Translations under genes and position numbers: made by a program | Part shown: piece after piece, positions 14,618 through 21,905 of the stretch | Numbering within the stretch: position 1 is the first letter of the stretch | Layout of the letters: the number at the start of each line of letters is the position of its first letter | The notes under the pieces: generated by a model | What the model saw: only the letters and a program-made list of their open reading frames with translations | What the model was told of the DNA's origin: nothing | Database searches by the model: none | Origin: Actinophytocola sp035995025 | GTDB lineage: Bacteria; Actinomycetota; Actinomycetes; Mycobacteriales; Pseudonocardiaceae | NCBI GenBank assembly: GCA_035995025.1 | Contig: DASYKY010000024.1 | Location: 58,932 to 122,931, forward strand | Length of the DNA stretch: 64,000 nucleotides | Direction: 5' to 3'

Positions 14618-16765
14618 TCACAGCTCCTCGTCGCTCTGTTCGCCACTGCGGATCGCGTCCGCGGTGGTGTGGATGTCGGCCAGGCGGTAGCCGCGCACTT
14701 GGCGGGTGTGGCCGTTGTCGGTGACGCGGTCGCGGGTGGGTCGGCAGCCGAGGTTGGCCATCTGGCGGGCGAACTCGGTCGGCTCGACGTCGAACGCGTC
14801 GACCAGTTCGGCGGTGGGGACGAACTCCCGGTCGTCGGGTTGTTCGGCGAGGTAGTCCACAACGGACGCGAGCGGTTCGGGCAGCTCCACGGCTTCCGGC
14901 GTCGGTTCGGCCGGCGTGATGCTAATGGCTTTCACGACTTCCGTGTGGTCGACGATGGGTGTGGTGTCGCGGCCTGCGGCGTGTCCGGTGAGCGTGCCCG
15001 ACGTCTCGCGGAGTGTCCGGCCTCGCTGGCAGATCTCGCGCCAGTCTTCGTTGGGCATGTAGTAGGTGCGCACGGTCAGCGCGAGCACGTCGGCGCCGGC
15101 TTGGGTGTCGCCGTCCGGGCGGAGGATGCCCACGCCCTTGTGGGAGGCGAGTAGTCGGCTGGAGTCGTAGCCGCGGGTGTTCATCTGCTCGCCGAGCACG
15201 ATGTTGCTGTCCCGCCAGTCCATCACCCGCAAGGCGAACCGCGAGCCGAGTACTGCACGGAGTCCACTCGGGATCGTCTTCGAGTCAGGGCGTTGGGTGG
15301 CGAGCACGAGCACGATCCCGGCGGCCGGTCCTTTCTTGGCCAGCCACGTCAGCAGCTCGCCCACATACTCTCCCGCGGTGAGCTTCTTGCCCTCGACGGT
15401 GTAGGGCGTGCGGTCCTCCAGGGGTACTTGGACCTCGTCGAGGAACACGGCGGTGATGGGCATGTTCAGCGCCGGGTCGCGGGACATGGCCGGGGTCACC
15501 TTGGACTCCGGACACGTGATGTCGTCCAGCTCGCGCATCCGCCGGTAGCGACCTTGGACCTCGCCGACCAGCTCCACCAGCCAGCCGATCAGCGCCAGTA
15601 CATGGCCGGACTCGTCACCGGACATGAACCGGTGCGCGACCCGGGCGGCGGCGTCCCAGTCCTTCCCAGCCTTGAAGTCCGCCACGTACAGCCGGGTATG
15701 CGGGTCCAGGATCAGCCCAGCGGCGGCGAGGCGGGCGGCGAACGTCTTGCCCTGCCGCGGGATCGCGCCCACGAGCAGCGACGTCCAGACCAACGGCAGG
15801 TCAACCGTGCGGTCCCGCGCGTCGCGGCCGAACGGCACCGGTCGCCACGCGTCCCACTGCCGCACCGCCAGCAGCGGCGTCCGCACCGGTGGTGTCGCAT
15901 AGGGGTCTTCGTCCGCGACCCACATGGACACCCGCCCCGCATGACCACCGTTGCCACGCACGCGTTCAACGATGAGCTGCACCTCATCGACCGCCAACGC
16001 CGACGCAAGGGCCTCCCGATGCTTGATCACGTCCGTGGCCTTGCGGGTCGCCGGGAGATCCACCGTGATCGCCCACCCGTCACCGACCCGGGTCGCACGC
16101 TCGACCAGACGCAGCGTCTCGTCCTTGCCGATCAGCTTCGCGTCCCGGAACGCGTCCACCAGCACCTGCGGATCCATCGTCCACGTCAGCGAGCGCGGCC
16201 CGGCCAGCACCGCCTTCCGCCCCGGCGCCCCGTCACGACGCCGGCCCAGCAGCGCCAACCCCAGCGACACCACACCAGCCGCGATCCACACAGCACGGTC
16301 GCCGTACACAAGACGCGCGATCGCCACACCGAGAACGACGGCCACGGTGATCGCGCCGGTGACCTTCCACCGGAACAACGTCAGGGCACGGATCTCGGTG
16401 AACCGGTCCGCGAGCTTCTCCGACAACTCCGCAGCCTCGCGATAGTCCCGCACGGTCACCCACCCCCGCCACCACCGCACCGCCGCCACCAGCCCACGGA
16501 CCACCGCACGGAAGTAGCGCCACGGCGAGCGCAGCAAGGCCACCACCGCATCCTTGCCAGCCTGCCGAGCCTGCGCACGGGTCTTGAGCCAGCGAGGCAC
16601 ACGAGGCGACCGCAACCACCACGCGGCGAACCGGCCCAACCGCGGTTGGGAGTAGAACGCCTTCGACTCGTCAACCAGCTCCGCGTCGTACACGCGGTCG
16701 GCGTTCACCAGCTCGCGACCGTCTGGAGCCATGGCACGAGAACGGGCGTTGTCGGGAGTGTTCAC
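14618..16765 (-). CDS. tra: FtsK/SpoIIIE-type DNA translocase (TraB/TraSA-like)
   Basis: 715 residues. In actinomycete conjugation, a single FtsK-like protein pumps double-stranded DNA between mycelial cells. Two hydrophobic segments lie at about 134-172. The motor has Walker A GAIPRQGKT (333-341), Walker B ITAVFLDE (437-444) and the downstream ATQRPDS sensor. The C-terminal 80 residues (DYLAEQPDDREFVPTAELVDAF) look like a winged-helix DNA-recognition domain. It starts at a GTG overlapping the previous stop by 4 bp and is the last gene of the xis-led operon. The octamer cluster just past its stop is the likely DNA target. Confidence 0.9.
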   Translation of the reverse strand: MNTPDNARSRAMAPDGRELVNADRVYDAELVDESKAFYSQPRLGRFAAWWLRSPRVPRWLKTRAQARQAGKDAVVALLRSPWRYFRAVVRGLVAAVRWWRGWVTVRDYREAAELSEKLADRFTEIRALTLFRWKVTGAITVAVVLGVAIARLVYGDRAVWIAAGVVSLGLALLGRRRDGAPGRKAVLAGPRSLTWTMDPQVLVDAFRDAKLIGKDETLRLVERATRVGDGWAITVDLPATRKATDVIKHREALASALAVDEVQLIVERVRGNGGHAGRVSMWVADEDPYATPPVRTPLLAVRQWDAWRPVPFGRDARDRTVDLPLVWTSLLVGAIPRQGKTFAARLAAAGLILDPHTRLYVADFKAGKDWDAAARVAHRFMSGDESGHVLALIGWLVELVGEVQGRYRRMRELDDITCPESKVTPAMSRDPALNMPITAVFLDEVQVPLEDRTPYTVEGKKLTAGEYVGELLTWLAKKGPAAGIVLVLATQRPDSKTIPSGLRAVLGSRFALRVMDWRDSNIVLGEQMNTRGYDSSRLLASHKGVGILRPDGDTQAGADVLALTVRTYYMPNEDWREICQRGRTLRETSGTLTGHAAGRDTTPIVDHTEVVKAISITPAEPTPEAVELPEPLASVVDYLAEQPDDREFVPTAELVDAFDVEPTEFARQMANLGCRPTRDRVTDNGHTRQVRGYRLADIHTTADAIRSGEQSDEEL

Positions 16766-17628
16766 GGCCGCACCTCCGTTCCAGCACCGTCAGTGGTGTC
16801 CGCATGCCCGACCTCGGCCGCGAGTGCGGCGGCGAGCCGGGAGGACAGGCCGCGCGAGCAACTCGTGACCTCGCGTACCCACGCGGGCGTGACCACCACG
16901 CCAGGCGTCCAGGCCGCCCGTGCTTCGCTGAAGTACTCGGCGAAGAGCTTGCGACGTTGCGCCGGTCGTGAACGCCGTGCGGGCGGACGTCGGGCAGTGC
17001 CGGTGGTGTTCACGGGCGTCGGCGGCGCGGCACGCCGGGCGGCTTCGGTGAACGCGGCGTGTACGGCGTCGGTGAGCTTGTCGCGCAGATCGGTGACGGC
17101 CTCGGCGGCAACGAAGACCACCAGCGGCGGCACCGAGTGCAGCACGATCCCGGCCAGCGACCCGGCGGCGAACGAGGCCCAGACGTTCATCACATAGGTG
17201 GCGGCCAGGGTGAACCACTTCGCCCGCCGCACCCAGGGTCCGGTGTGGACCTGGTAGCGCGCGGTCACCTGCTCGGCGCGCAGGATCGCCAGCAACACCA
17301 CCGACACCGTGGGATCCAGCAGCCACGCGGCCAGCCAGGAAAGCGACCAGGCTGGGGAGCCGGCCGCCGCGAACGTCTGGACGTTGGTCATCGTGAACGC
17401 CAGCCCCAGCACGATCCCGGCCCAGCACAGCCGATCCACTTGCGCTCGCACGCGCTCCACGCGCAGCGCGACCACGTCCGGGTCGGTCTGGTAAGCGCGG
17501 ACCTCGGCTGCGTCCGCGGCGTCCTGCGCCAACCGCTGTGCGCGGGTCAGCGGCACGTGCCGCGTGTCTTGCGGGCCGGGTGGTCGCCCGAAGACGGCCA
17601 CCCCTGCCCTTCTCTCGTGGTGGGTCAT
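16762..17628 (-). CDS. DUF2637-type membrane protein (transfer/spread accessory)
   Basis: 288 residues. A hydrophilic N-terminus precedes about four membrane segments (AGIVLGLAFTMTNVQTFAA, WLLDPTVSVVLLAIL, WFTLAATYVMNVWASFAAGS, GIVLHSVPPLVVFVAAEAV), the DUF2637 core common on actinomycete conjugative elements. A basic Pro/Arg-rich tail ends in a helix with a probable DNA-binding or motor-contact role. It overlaps both neighbours by 4 bp. Its position before the translocase suggests a Spd-like role in DNA transfer or intramycelial spread. Confidence 0.8.
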   Translation of the reverse strand: MTHHERRAGVAVFGRPPGPQDTRHVPLTRAQRLAQDAADAAEVRAYQTDPDVVALRVERVRAQVDRLCWAGIVLGLAFTMTNVQTFAAAGSPAWSLSWLAAWLLDPTVSVVLLAILRAEQVTARYQVHTGPWVRRAKWFTLAATYVMNVWASFAAGSLAGIVLHSVPPLVVFVAAEAVTDLRDKLTDAVHAAFTEAARRAAPPTPVNTTGTARRPPARRSRPAQRRKLFAEYFSEARAAWTPGVVVTPAWVREVTSCSRGLSSRLAAALAAEVGHADTTDGAGTEVRP

Positions 17629-17957
17629 CGCCGGCCACCCCTTCGACGCGGGGTGTCGACGGTGGTCACGGTCAACGCGCGGGTCAGCGCGTAGGCGGCG
17701 AACAGGTCCGGCAACCCCAGCACCGCCAGCCGTAGCCACGGGTTGTCCGGGTAGAGGATCACCACCCACTGCGCGCCGACCAGCAGCCCGGCCAGGAACA
17801 GCACCCGGCTGGCGAGGGAGAGCAGCCGCGCCCCCGAGCGGGCGGCGTCGGCCGCCGCCCGCGCCCGCCGCCCGCTCGCCCGCCAGACGAACCCGACGAC
17901 AAGCAGCACGCCGAACCCGGCCATGACCTGCACCGGCGTGATGCTGACCGGGGTCAT
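17625..17957 (-). CDS. small membrane protein of the transfer operon
   Basis: 110 residues with two to three hydrophobic segments (ITPVQVMAGFGVLLVVGFVW, LASRVLFLAGLLVGAQWVVIL, LAVLGLPDLFAAYALTRAL) and a basic C-terminus. It overlaps the WhiB-like gene (ATGA) and the DUF2637 gene (ATGA). No family is recognised; a Spd-like membrane role is inferred only from position. Confidence 0.7.
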   Translation of the reverse strand: MTPVSITPVQVMAGFGVLLVVGFVWRASGRRARAAADAARSGARLLSLASRVLFLAGLLVGAQWVVILYPDNPWLRLAVLGLPDLFAAYALTRALTVTTVDTPRRRGGRR

Positions 17958-18325
17958 GGCAGGTCACCCCCGTCCGACTCGTCGAACGGTTCGGCACGCT
18001 CGCCCCGCGCCCGCCAGTACGGATACAGCGCGCGCCGATCGTCCTCGTTCAGCGCGCCCCACACACCGACCGTGTGCTCGCCGACGATGCGTAGCTCCAA
18101 TTCGAGGCACTCGTCCTGAACCGGGCACCGATAACAGAGCCGGGCGGCCAGCTCGCGGTCACGCTGGTCGTTTCCGGTCATCTCCGGCGGATCACCACTG
18201 GTGAGCGCCACGATGCACTCACCATCACGCATCACCATCTTGGCCAGCACATCGCGCGGCACCCACCGAATGCGGTCCAGCCGCCACGCGATCCCCACGA
18301 ACCGGTCGTGATCATCGGTCACCAT
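17954..18325 (-). CDS. WhiB-like iron-sulfur regulator
   Basis: 123 residues. The four cluster cysteines are Cys37, Cys64, Cys67 and Cys73 (CYRCPVQDEC), followed by the turn GVWGA (87-91) and a basic tail, the standard WhiB order. The Cys37-Cys64 spacing is a little long. WhiB-like proteins bind [4Fe-4S] and act with sigma factors as redox-responsive regulators. Location between xis and the transfer genes suggests it controls excision/transfer. The start overlaps the xis stop (ATGGTGA). Confidence 0.88.
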   Translation of the reverse strand: MVTDDHDRFVGIAWRLDRIRWVPRDVLAKMVMRDGECIVALTSGDPPEMTGNDQRDRELAARLCYRCPVQDECLELELRIVGEHTVGVWGALNEDDRRALYPYWRARGERAEPFDESDGGDLP

Positions 18326-18600
18326 GACGTACCCCCACGAAGTCGCTCGATCTCGCGGGCGGTTCGGCGTTCGGCGGCCATCTGCGCCACGTCGATGCAA
18401 CTGCCGGACTCGGCGGCCTCGGCGATGAGCTTCGCCAGCGCGGCGGCCGGTACGACGTAGCGCGAGCGGAGTTTGACGACGGGGAAGGCGTCGTCCCTGA
18501 TCGCGCGGTACAGAGTCGCCCGATCGACTCGGAGGATCTGTGCCGCTTCCCGAACGGTGTAGAACGCCGGCGCGTTTGCGCCAGACAGGTTTGCGTTCAT
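18319..18600 (-). CDS. xis: MerR/AlpA-type excisionase
   Basis: 93 residues with the excisionase-type winged helix-turn-helix FYTVREAAQILRVDRATLYRAIRDD, followed by FPVVKLRSRYVVPAAAL. Such proteins direct integrase towards excision. AAGGAC lies 8 nt before the ATG. First gene of the operon xis-whiB-membrane-DUF2637-tra, which couples excision to transfer. The upstream region has two palindromes. Confidence 0.85.
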   Translation of the reverse strand: MNANLSGANAPAFYTVREAAQILRVDRATLYRAIRDDAFPVVKLRSRYVVPAAALAKLIAEAAESGSCIDVAQMAAERRTAREIERLRGGTSW

Positions 18601-18628
18601 TTCGGAAGTCCTTACAAGAGAGAAGTCT

Positions 18629-18662
18629 AATTTCGATCCGAAATTTGAGGATGATTTCATCC
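18629..18662. promoter_or_regulatory. two palindromes between xis and the divergent XRE gene
   Basis: AATTTCG-ATC-CGAAATT (18629-18645) and GGATGA-TT-TCATCC (18649-18662) lie in an A/T-rich stretch 30-60 bp upstream of xis. They are good candidates for operators of the divergently transcribed XRE protein, in the manner of KorSA-type control of transfer. Confidence 0.55.
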
Positions 18663-18770
18663 CTTCATGACAAGCAGGGGTCAAAATCGCGCGGAAATGT
18701 GTGTTGGAGTCAGCCCGCGAAATCAGACCCGCGATACTCTCGGCGCTGGAGGCGGAGCGCGGAGGAATAC

Positions 18771-19199
18771 GTGACGGACGATTGGGCTGCGGTCGCACGA
18801 GCGATCAAGCAACGCGCGGCTGAACTTGGCTTGCGGCAGCGCGACCTGATCGAACGGTCGCATCTGTCCAAGGCGATCGTCGGCGAGATCACGCGCAACG
18901 CGGTCCAGCGCCGGCGCAGCACTCGCACGCTGGAATCCCTGTCCCTCGCGCTCGACTGGCACCCGCAGCACCTGACGGCCGTCCTGCGTGGACGTCGGCC
19001 GCCCGTGGTAGGCGAACCGGTCTACCGCTTCGACGACGAGGACGTTCCGGCTCGCCTGGCGGCGATCGAGAACCATTTGCGCGAGATCGCCGAACGCCTC
19101 GACGGAATGGGCGCTATCAACGACCAACTCGACGCGATAAGCGCGAGTCTCGCGGTTGTTCGAGAGCGTCTCCCCGGTCACGAGAGAGCTTCTCGGTGA
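18771..19199 (+). CDS. XRE-family regulator with C-terminal coiled coil
   Basis: 142 residues, GTG start with GGAGG 5 nt upstream. N-terminal helix-turn-helix (AIKQRAAELGLRQRDLIERSHLSKAIVGEITRN, TLESLSLALDWHPQHL) and C-terminal heptad-like helix (LAAIENHLREIAERLDGMGAINDQLDAIS) likely for dimerisation. Divergent from xis across two palindromes, so it is the prime candidate repressor of the transfer operon. Confidence 0.78.
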   Translation: MTDDWAAVARAIKQRAAELGLRQRDLIERSHLSKAIVGEITRNAVQRRRSTRTLESLSLALDWHPQHLTAVLRGRRPPVVGEPVYRFDDEDVPARLAAIENHLREIAERLDGMGAINDQLDAISASLAVVRERLPGHERASR

Positions 19200-19355
19200 G
19201 GCGTTCCGGCGGTTGCTTTTCATGCCTCAAAGTCAACGAGAAAAGCGGCGCACGACCCAGACATCAAACCCACACGACCACAACACCAACGATGAAGATC
19301 ACGACATCAACGGTGAACGAGCACTGAACATGACTACCGGCGGGGGCGGTCGAGC

Positions 19356-20027
19356 ATGGAAGTAGCGACTCCATGGACGGGTCAACGGGCATGCGCGCTA
19401 CAGGCCGCGTTGCGCATGAGCAACGACGGGTTCGCCGCGCATCTCGGCGTCTCGTCTCGTACCATCGCGGCCTGGCACAAGAAAGCGGACCTCGTGCCGC
19501 GCCCGGAGTTGCAGCAGGCGTTGGACACCGCGTTGGACCTTGCCGATGACGGTGTCAAAGCGCGCTTCGCGCAACTCGCCAGCGCGGGCGGACAGCCTCC
19601 GACTCCACCGGGTACCGCGCAGGCCTTCCGAGTCGCGATCGCGATCGTCGTCAATGGAACGAAGGTGGTCATCGTCTGTCGCCGCGGCGAAGACGGGGGA
19701 GGGATCTCCTGGCAGTTCCCAGCCGGGATCGTCAAGCCCGGAGTGTCGCCGGAAACCGTAGCGGTGCGCGAGACGCTCGCGGAAACAAACGTGCACTGCA
19801 CTGTCGTTCGGTCATTGGGCAGCCGACTTCATCCCATTACCAACGTCATGTGCGACTACTTGTTATGCGAATATCTCGCGGGAGACGCCGAAAACGTCGA
19901 CGTGGTCGAGAATGTTAGCGTCACGTGGACCGACCGAACGGGCCTGACGCGGTTCATTCCAGCAGACCGGATCTTCGCGCCCGTACTGGAAGCCCTGGAG
20001 GTAGCAAGTGACTCAGCCGACTCCTGA
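19356..20027 (+). CDS. HTH protein with degenerate Nudix domain (copy 2)
   Basis: 223 residues. An N-terminal helix-turn-helix (MSNDGFAAHLGVSSRTIAAWHKK, residues about 21-43) is joined to a Nudix fold (AFRVAIAIVVNGTKVVIVCRR, WQFPAGIVKPG). The Nudix box at 124-146 has Val130 for Glu, Ala142 for Glu and Asn145 for Gly, while Arg138-Glu139 and Glu143 remain. It is therefore probably a ligand sensor controlling transcription rather than an enzyme. It is clearly paralogous to the minus-strand protein at 12699-13406, with a different N-terminal half. It overlaps the next, canonical Nudix gene by 20 bp. Confidence 0.78.
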   Translation: MEVATPWTGQRACALQAALRMSNDGFAAHLGVSSRTIAAWHKKADLVPRPELQQALDTALDLADDGVKARFAQLASAGGQPPTPPGTAQAFRVAIAIVVNGTKVVIVCRRGEDGGGISWQFPAGIVKPGVSPETVAVRETLAETNVHCTVVRSLGSRLHPITNVMCDYLLCEYLAGDAENVDVVENVSVTWTDRTGLTRFIPADRIFAPVLEALEVASDSADS

Positions 20028-20424
20028 CAGCCCGCGACCGCCGATCGCGGCCGCGGTGATCGTCAAGGGCGGGCGAGTGCTGCTCGTCCGGCGCCGGATC
20101 AAGGAAGGCACGCTGTCCTGGCAGTTCCCCGCCGGGCAGGTCGAGGCGGGGGAGACCGCCGGCCAGGCGGCCGTGCGCGAGGCGGGGGAAGAAGTCGGCT
20201 TGACAGTCGCCGAGACGAAGGTCCTCGGCGAACGCGTGCACCCGGCCACCGGCCGCACCATGGTCTACGTCGTGTGCGACGTCGTGGACGGGGACGCGCG
20301 GGTCGTGGACGACGAAGAGCTGGTGGAGCTGGCGTGGGCCGGGCGCGACCAGCTCGCCGAGTACGTCCCGTACGGGTTCTTCGAGCCGGTCCAGCAGTAC
20401 CTGGACGGCACTCTCGGCGTGTGA
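20008..20424 (+). CDS. canonical Nudix hydrolase
   Basis: 138 residues. Complete Nudix box GQVEAGETAGQAAVREAGEEVGL, with the metal-binding REAGEE intact, so it should hydrolyse a nucleoside-diphosphate-X substrate (identity unknown). The GTG start lies inside the preceding gene, implying translational coupling: one operon encodes a Nudix-like sensor and an active Nudix enzyme. It ends at a strong bidirectional hairpin. Confidence 0.88.
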   Translation: MTQPTPDSPRPPIAAAVIVKGGRVLLVRRRIKEGTLSWQFPAGQVEAGETAGQAAVREAGEEVGLTVAETKVLGERVHPATGRTMVYVVCDVVDGDARVVDDEELVELAWAGRDQLAEYVPYGFFEPVQQYLDGTLGV

Positions 20425-20427
20425 ACG

Positions 20428-20466
20428 ACGGAGGCCCCCGGCGCGCGCTGCGCCGTGGGCCTCCGT
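20428..20466. terminator. bidirectional hairpin terminator
   Basis: ACGGAGGCCC / GGGCCTCCGT outer arms with an inner CGGCGC / GCGCCG stem, exactly between the convergent Nudix and minus-strand genes. No T run, as is common in high-GC actinomycetes. Confidence 0.8.
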
Positions 20467-20478
20467 GTGCCTGAGTAC

Positions 20479-20805
20479 CTACGCCCGTAGCAGGTCGGCG
20501 AGCCGATCCCGGACGACGCCCGAGTGCAACAGGTCCGGCAGCGGGACGCCGCCGACCGACTGGCGCGTGCTGACGACCTGCTCGACCGTGTCGGAGGGCA
20601 GCGAGTCGAGCAGCTCGATCGAGCGCTGCGCCCACTCTCGCGCCACCTCAGCCTGCGGCCGGTCGGTCGGGATGTACTCGGTGCGGTACCGGTAGGCCAG
20701 TGCGTAGGCCGTCTCGGCGGCCGCGCGCGTGTTCGTGCTGACCTCGCGGTCGAACGCCGCCTCGAGTTCCGCCACCGCCACCGGCTGCTCTGCGTCGAAC
20801 GACAC
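20479..20805 (-). CDS. hypothetical protein coupled to the NDK-like gene
   Basis: 108 residues, GTG start one base past the NDK-like stop (TGA-C-GTG), so translated by coupling. Helical throughout (EQPVAVAELEAAFDREVSTN, AETAYALAYRYRTEYIP, AREWAQRSIELLDSLP), ending in PDLLHSGVVRDRLADLLRA. No known family or membrane segment is seen. Its fixed link to the NDK-like gene suggests they work together. Confidence 0.65.
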   Translation of the reverse strand: MSFDAEQPVAVAELEAAFDREVSTNTRAAAETAYALAYRYRTEYIPTDRPQAEVAREWAQRSIELLDSLPSDTVEQVVSTRQSVGGVPLPDLLHSGVVRDRLADLLRA

Positions 20806-20806
20806 G

Positions 20807-21316
20807 TCAGTAGGCGTACTTCTCGGCGAGCGTCTCGTACTCGAACCGCTCGGAGGAGTCGAACCACAGGTCGACCTCGTACTTGGCCTCCTCCGAGTTA
20901 CCGGAGGCATGGACGAGGTTCATCACGGCCTTACCGCTGACCTCGGACGATGCGCGCGTCTGGTGCGCGAAGTCCCCGCGGACCGTGCCCGGCGCGGACT
21001 GGTCGGGGTAGGTGCTGCCGATGATCTTCCGCACCTTGGCCACGGCGTCCACACCCTCCAGCGCCAGCGCGATGACCGGGCCAGTCTGCATGAAGCCCGC
21101 CGTGGAGTCGTAGATCTCCTTGCCAAGGCGCTCTTCAAGATCGAAGTAGTGCTTGCGGGTGAACTCCGCATCCAGGTGCCTCATCTTGACGCCGACGATC
21201 TTGAGCGCAGCATCCTCGAACCGCGTGATGATGCGGCCCGCCAGGCCACGAGACACGGCATCGGGCTTGAGCAGGACGAGCGTCCGCTCGACGCCGAGGT
21301 CCGGCGAGTCAACCAT
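20807..21316 (-). CDS. nucleoside diphosphate kinase-like protein
   Basis: 169 residues, longer than bacterial Ndk (about 136-140). Family features: TLVLLKPDAVSRGLAGRII, the PGTVRGDF loop and the active-site His136 in NLVHASGN. About nine extra residues sit between RGDF and the His, and the tail is extended (FDSSERFEYETLAEKYAY). It would balance NTP pools if active, but the nonstandard region and its location inside a mobile element argue that it is not the housekeeping copy. The ATG at 21316 has GGAAGG 7 nt upstream; an earlier ATG (21322) has no room for one. Confidence 0.85.
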   Translation of the reverse strand: MVDSPDLGVERTLVLLKPDAVSRGLAGRIITRFEDAALKIVGVKMRHLDAEFTRKHYFDLEERLGKEIYDSTAGFMQTGPVIALALEGVDAVAKVRKIIGSTYPDQSAPGTVRGDFAHQTRASSEVSGKAVMNLVHASGNSEEAKYEVDLWFDSSERFEYETLAEKYAY

Positions 21317-21905
21317 GATCATTCCTTCCGTGATAGACGGGCGATAGCCTACCTGGGGTGACTGGCAGCGCATTGCCTGGCACCTGGTCGTTGAGCCCTG
21401 TGGGAAGCGTCAACTTGCCCTCGGCGTGGTTCAATGGCAAGTCTGTGTGCGGCCGGGCTCGTGACCGTCTCAACTGCACTGTGCGGGCAGTATCCGACGC
21501 TGCGGCCACGTCGCCAACGCGTCCATCAGGATGTCTAATGCTCTGTCCATGAACCTTGGCCGGGTCGGTGACACGCCGTTTGGCGTTGGTGGTTTGTGAT
21601 CGTGTTGCGTCAGGCTGCTCAGATGGCAGATCAAGACCGGCTGCGCAGGTTGACCGATCATGAGGGGCAGCGGCTGCAGCAGATCGCGTGAAGAGGAACC
21701 GCTCTGAGGTCGGTCTGCGCCGCGCGGCCCGGACGGGGCAGTGATCTACATCATCCTGGACAACCTCTCCGCCCACCGCGGCTGACTCTGGCGACACGGT
21801 GCCCTGGTCTCGAAACTGCGAGACTCCCCGGGTAACGTCACTGGGCGATCGAGGCGGGTCGCCAGGAGTCCGGCTGGTCCCTCGGGAAGGACTTGGAGTC
21901 AAAGC
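21317..21905. other. 589-bp gap upstream of mod; mostly noncoding
   Basis: No intact gene is supported here. It holds the NDK-like promoter side (about 21317-21360), featureless sequence to about 21600, the IS630 relic (21623-21785), and the probable mod promoter region after 21786. Short frames on both strands lack ribosome sites or recognisable products. Confidence 0.6.
21623..21785 (+). mobile_element. IS630-family transposase relic
   Basis: Two short pieces of an IS630-type transposase remain. 21623-21691 encodes RLTDHEGQRLQQIA, and a shifted frame continues NRSEVGLRRAART (about 21698-21738), the N-terminal helix-turn-helix. 21741-21785 encodes VIYIILDNLSAHRG, the DDE-domain DN-x-x-AH motif. 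Frames are broken and most of the gene is deleted. Confidence 0.7.
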
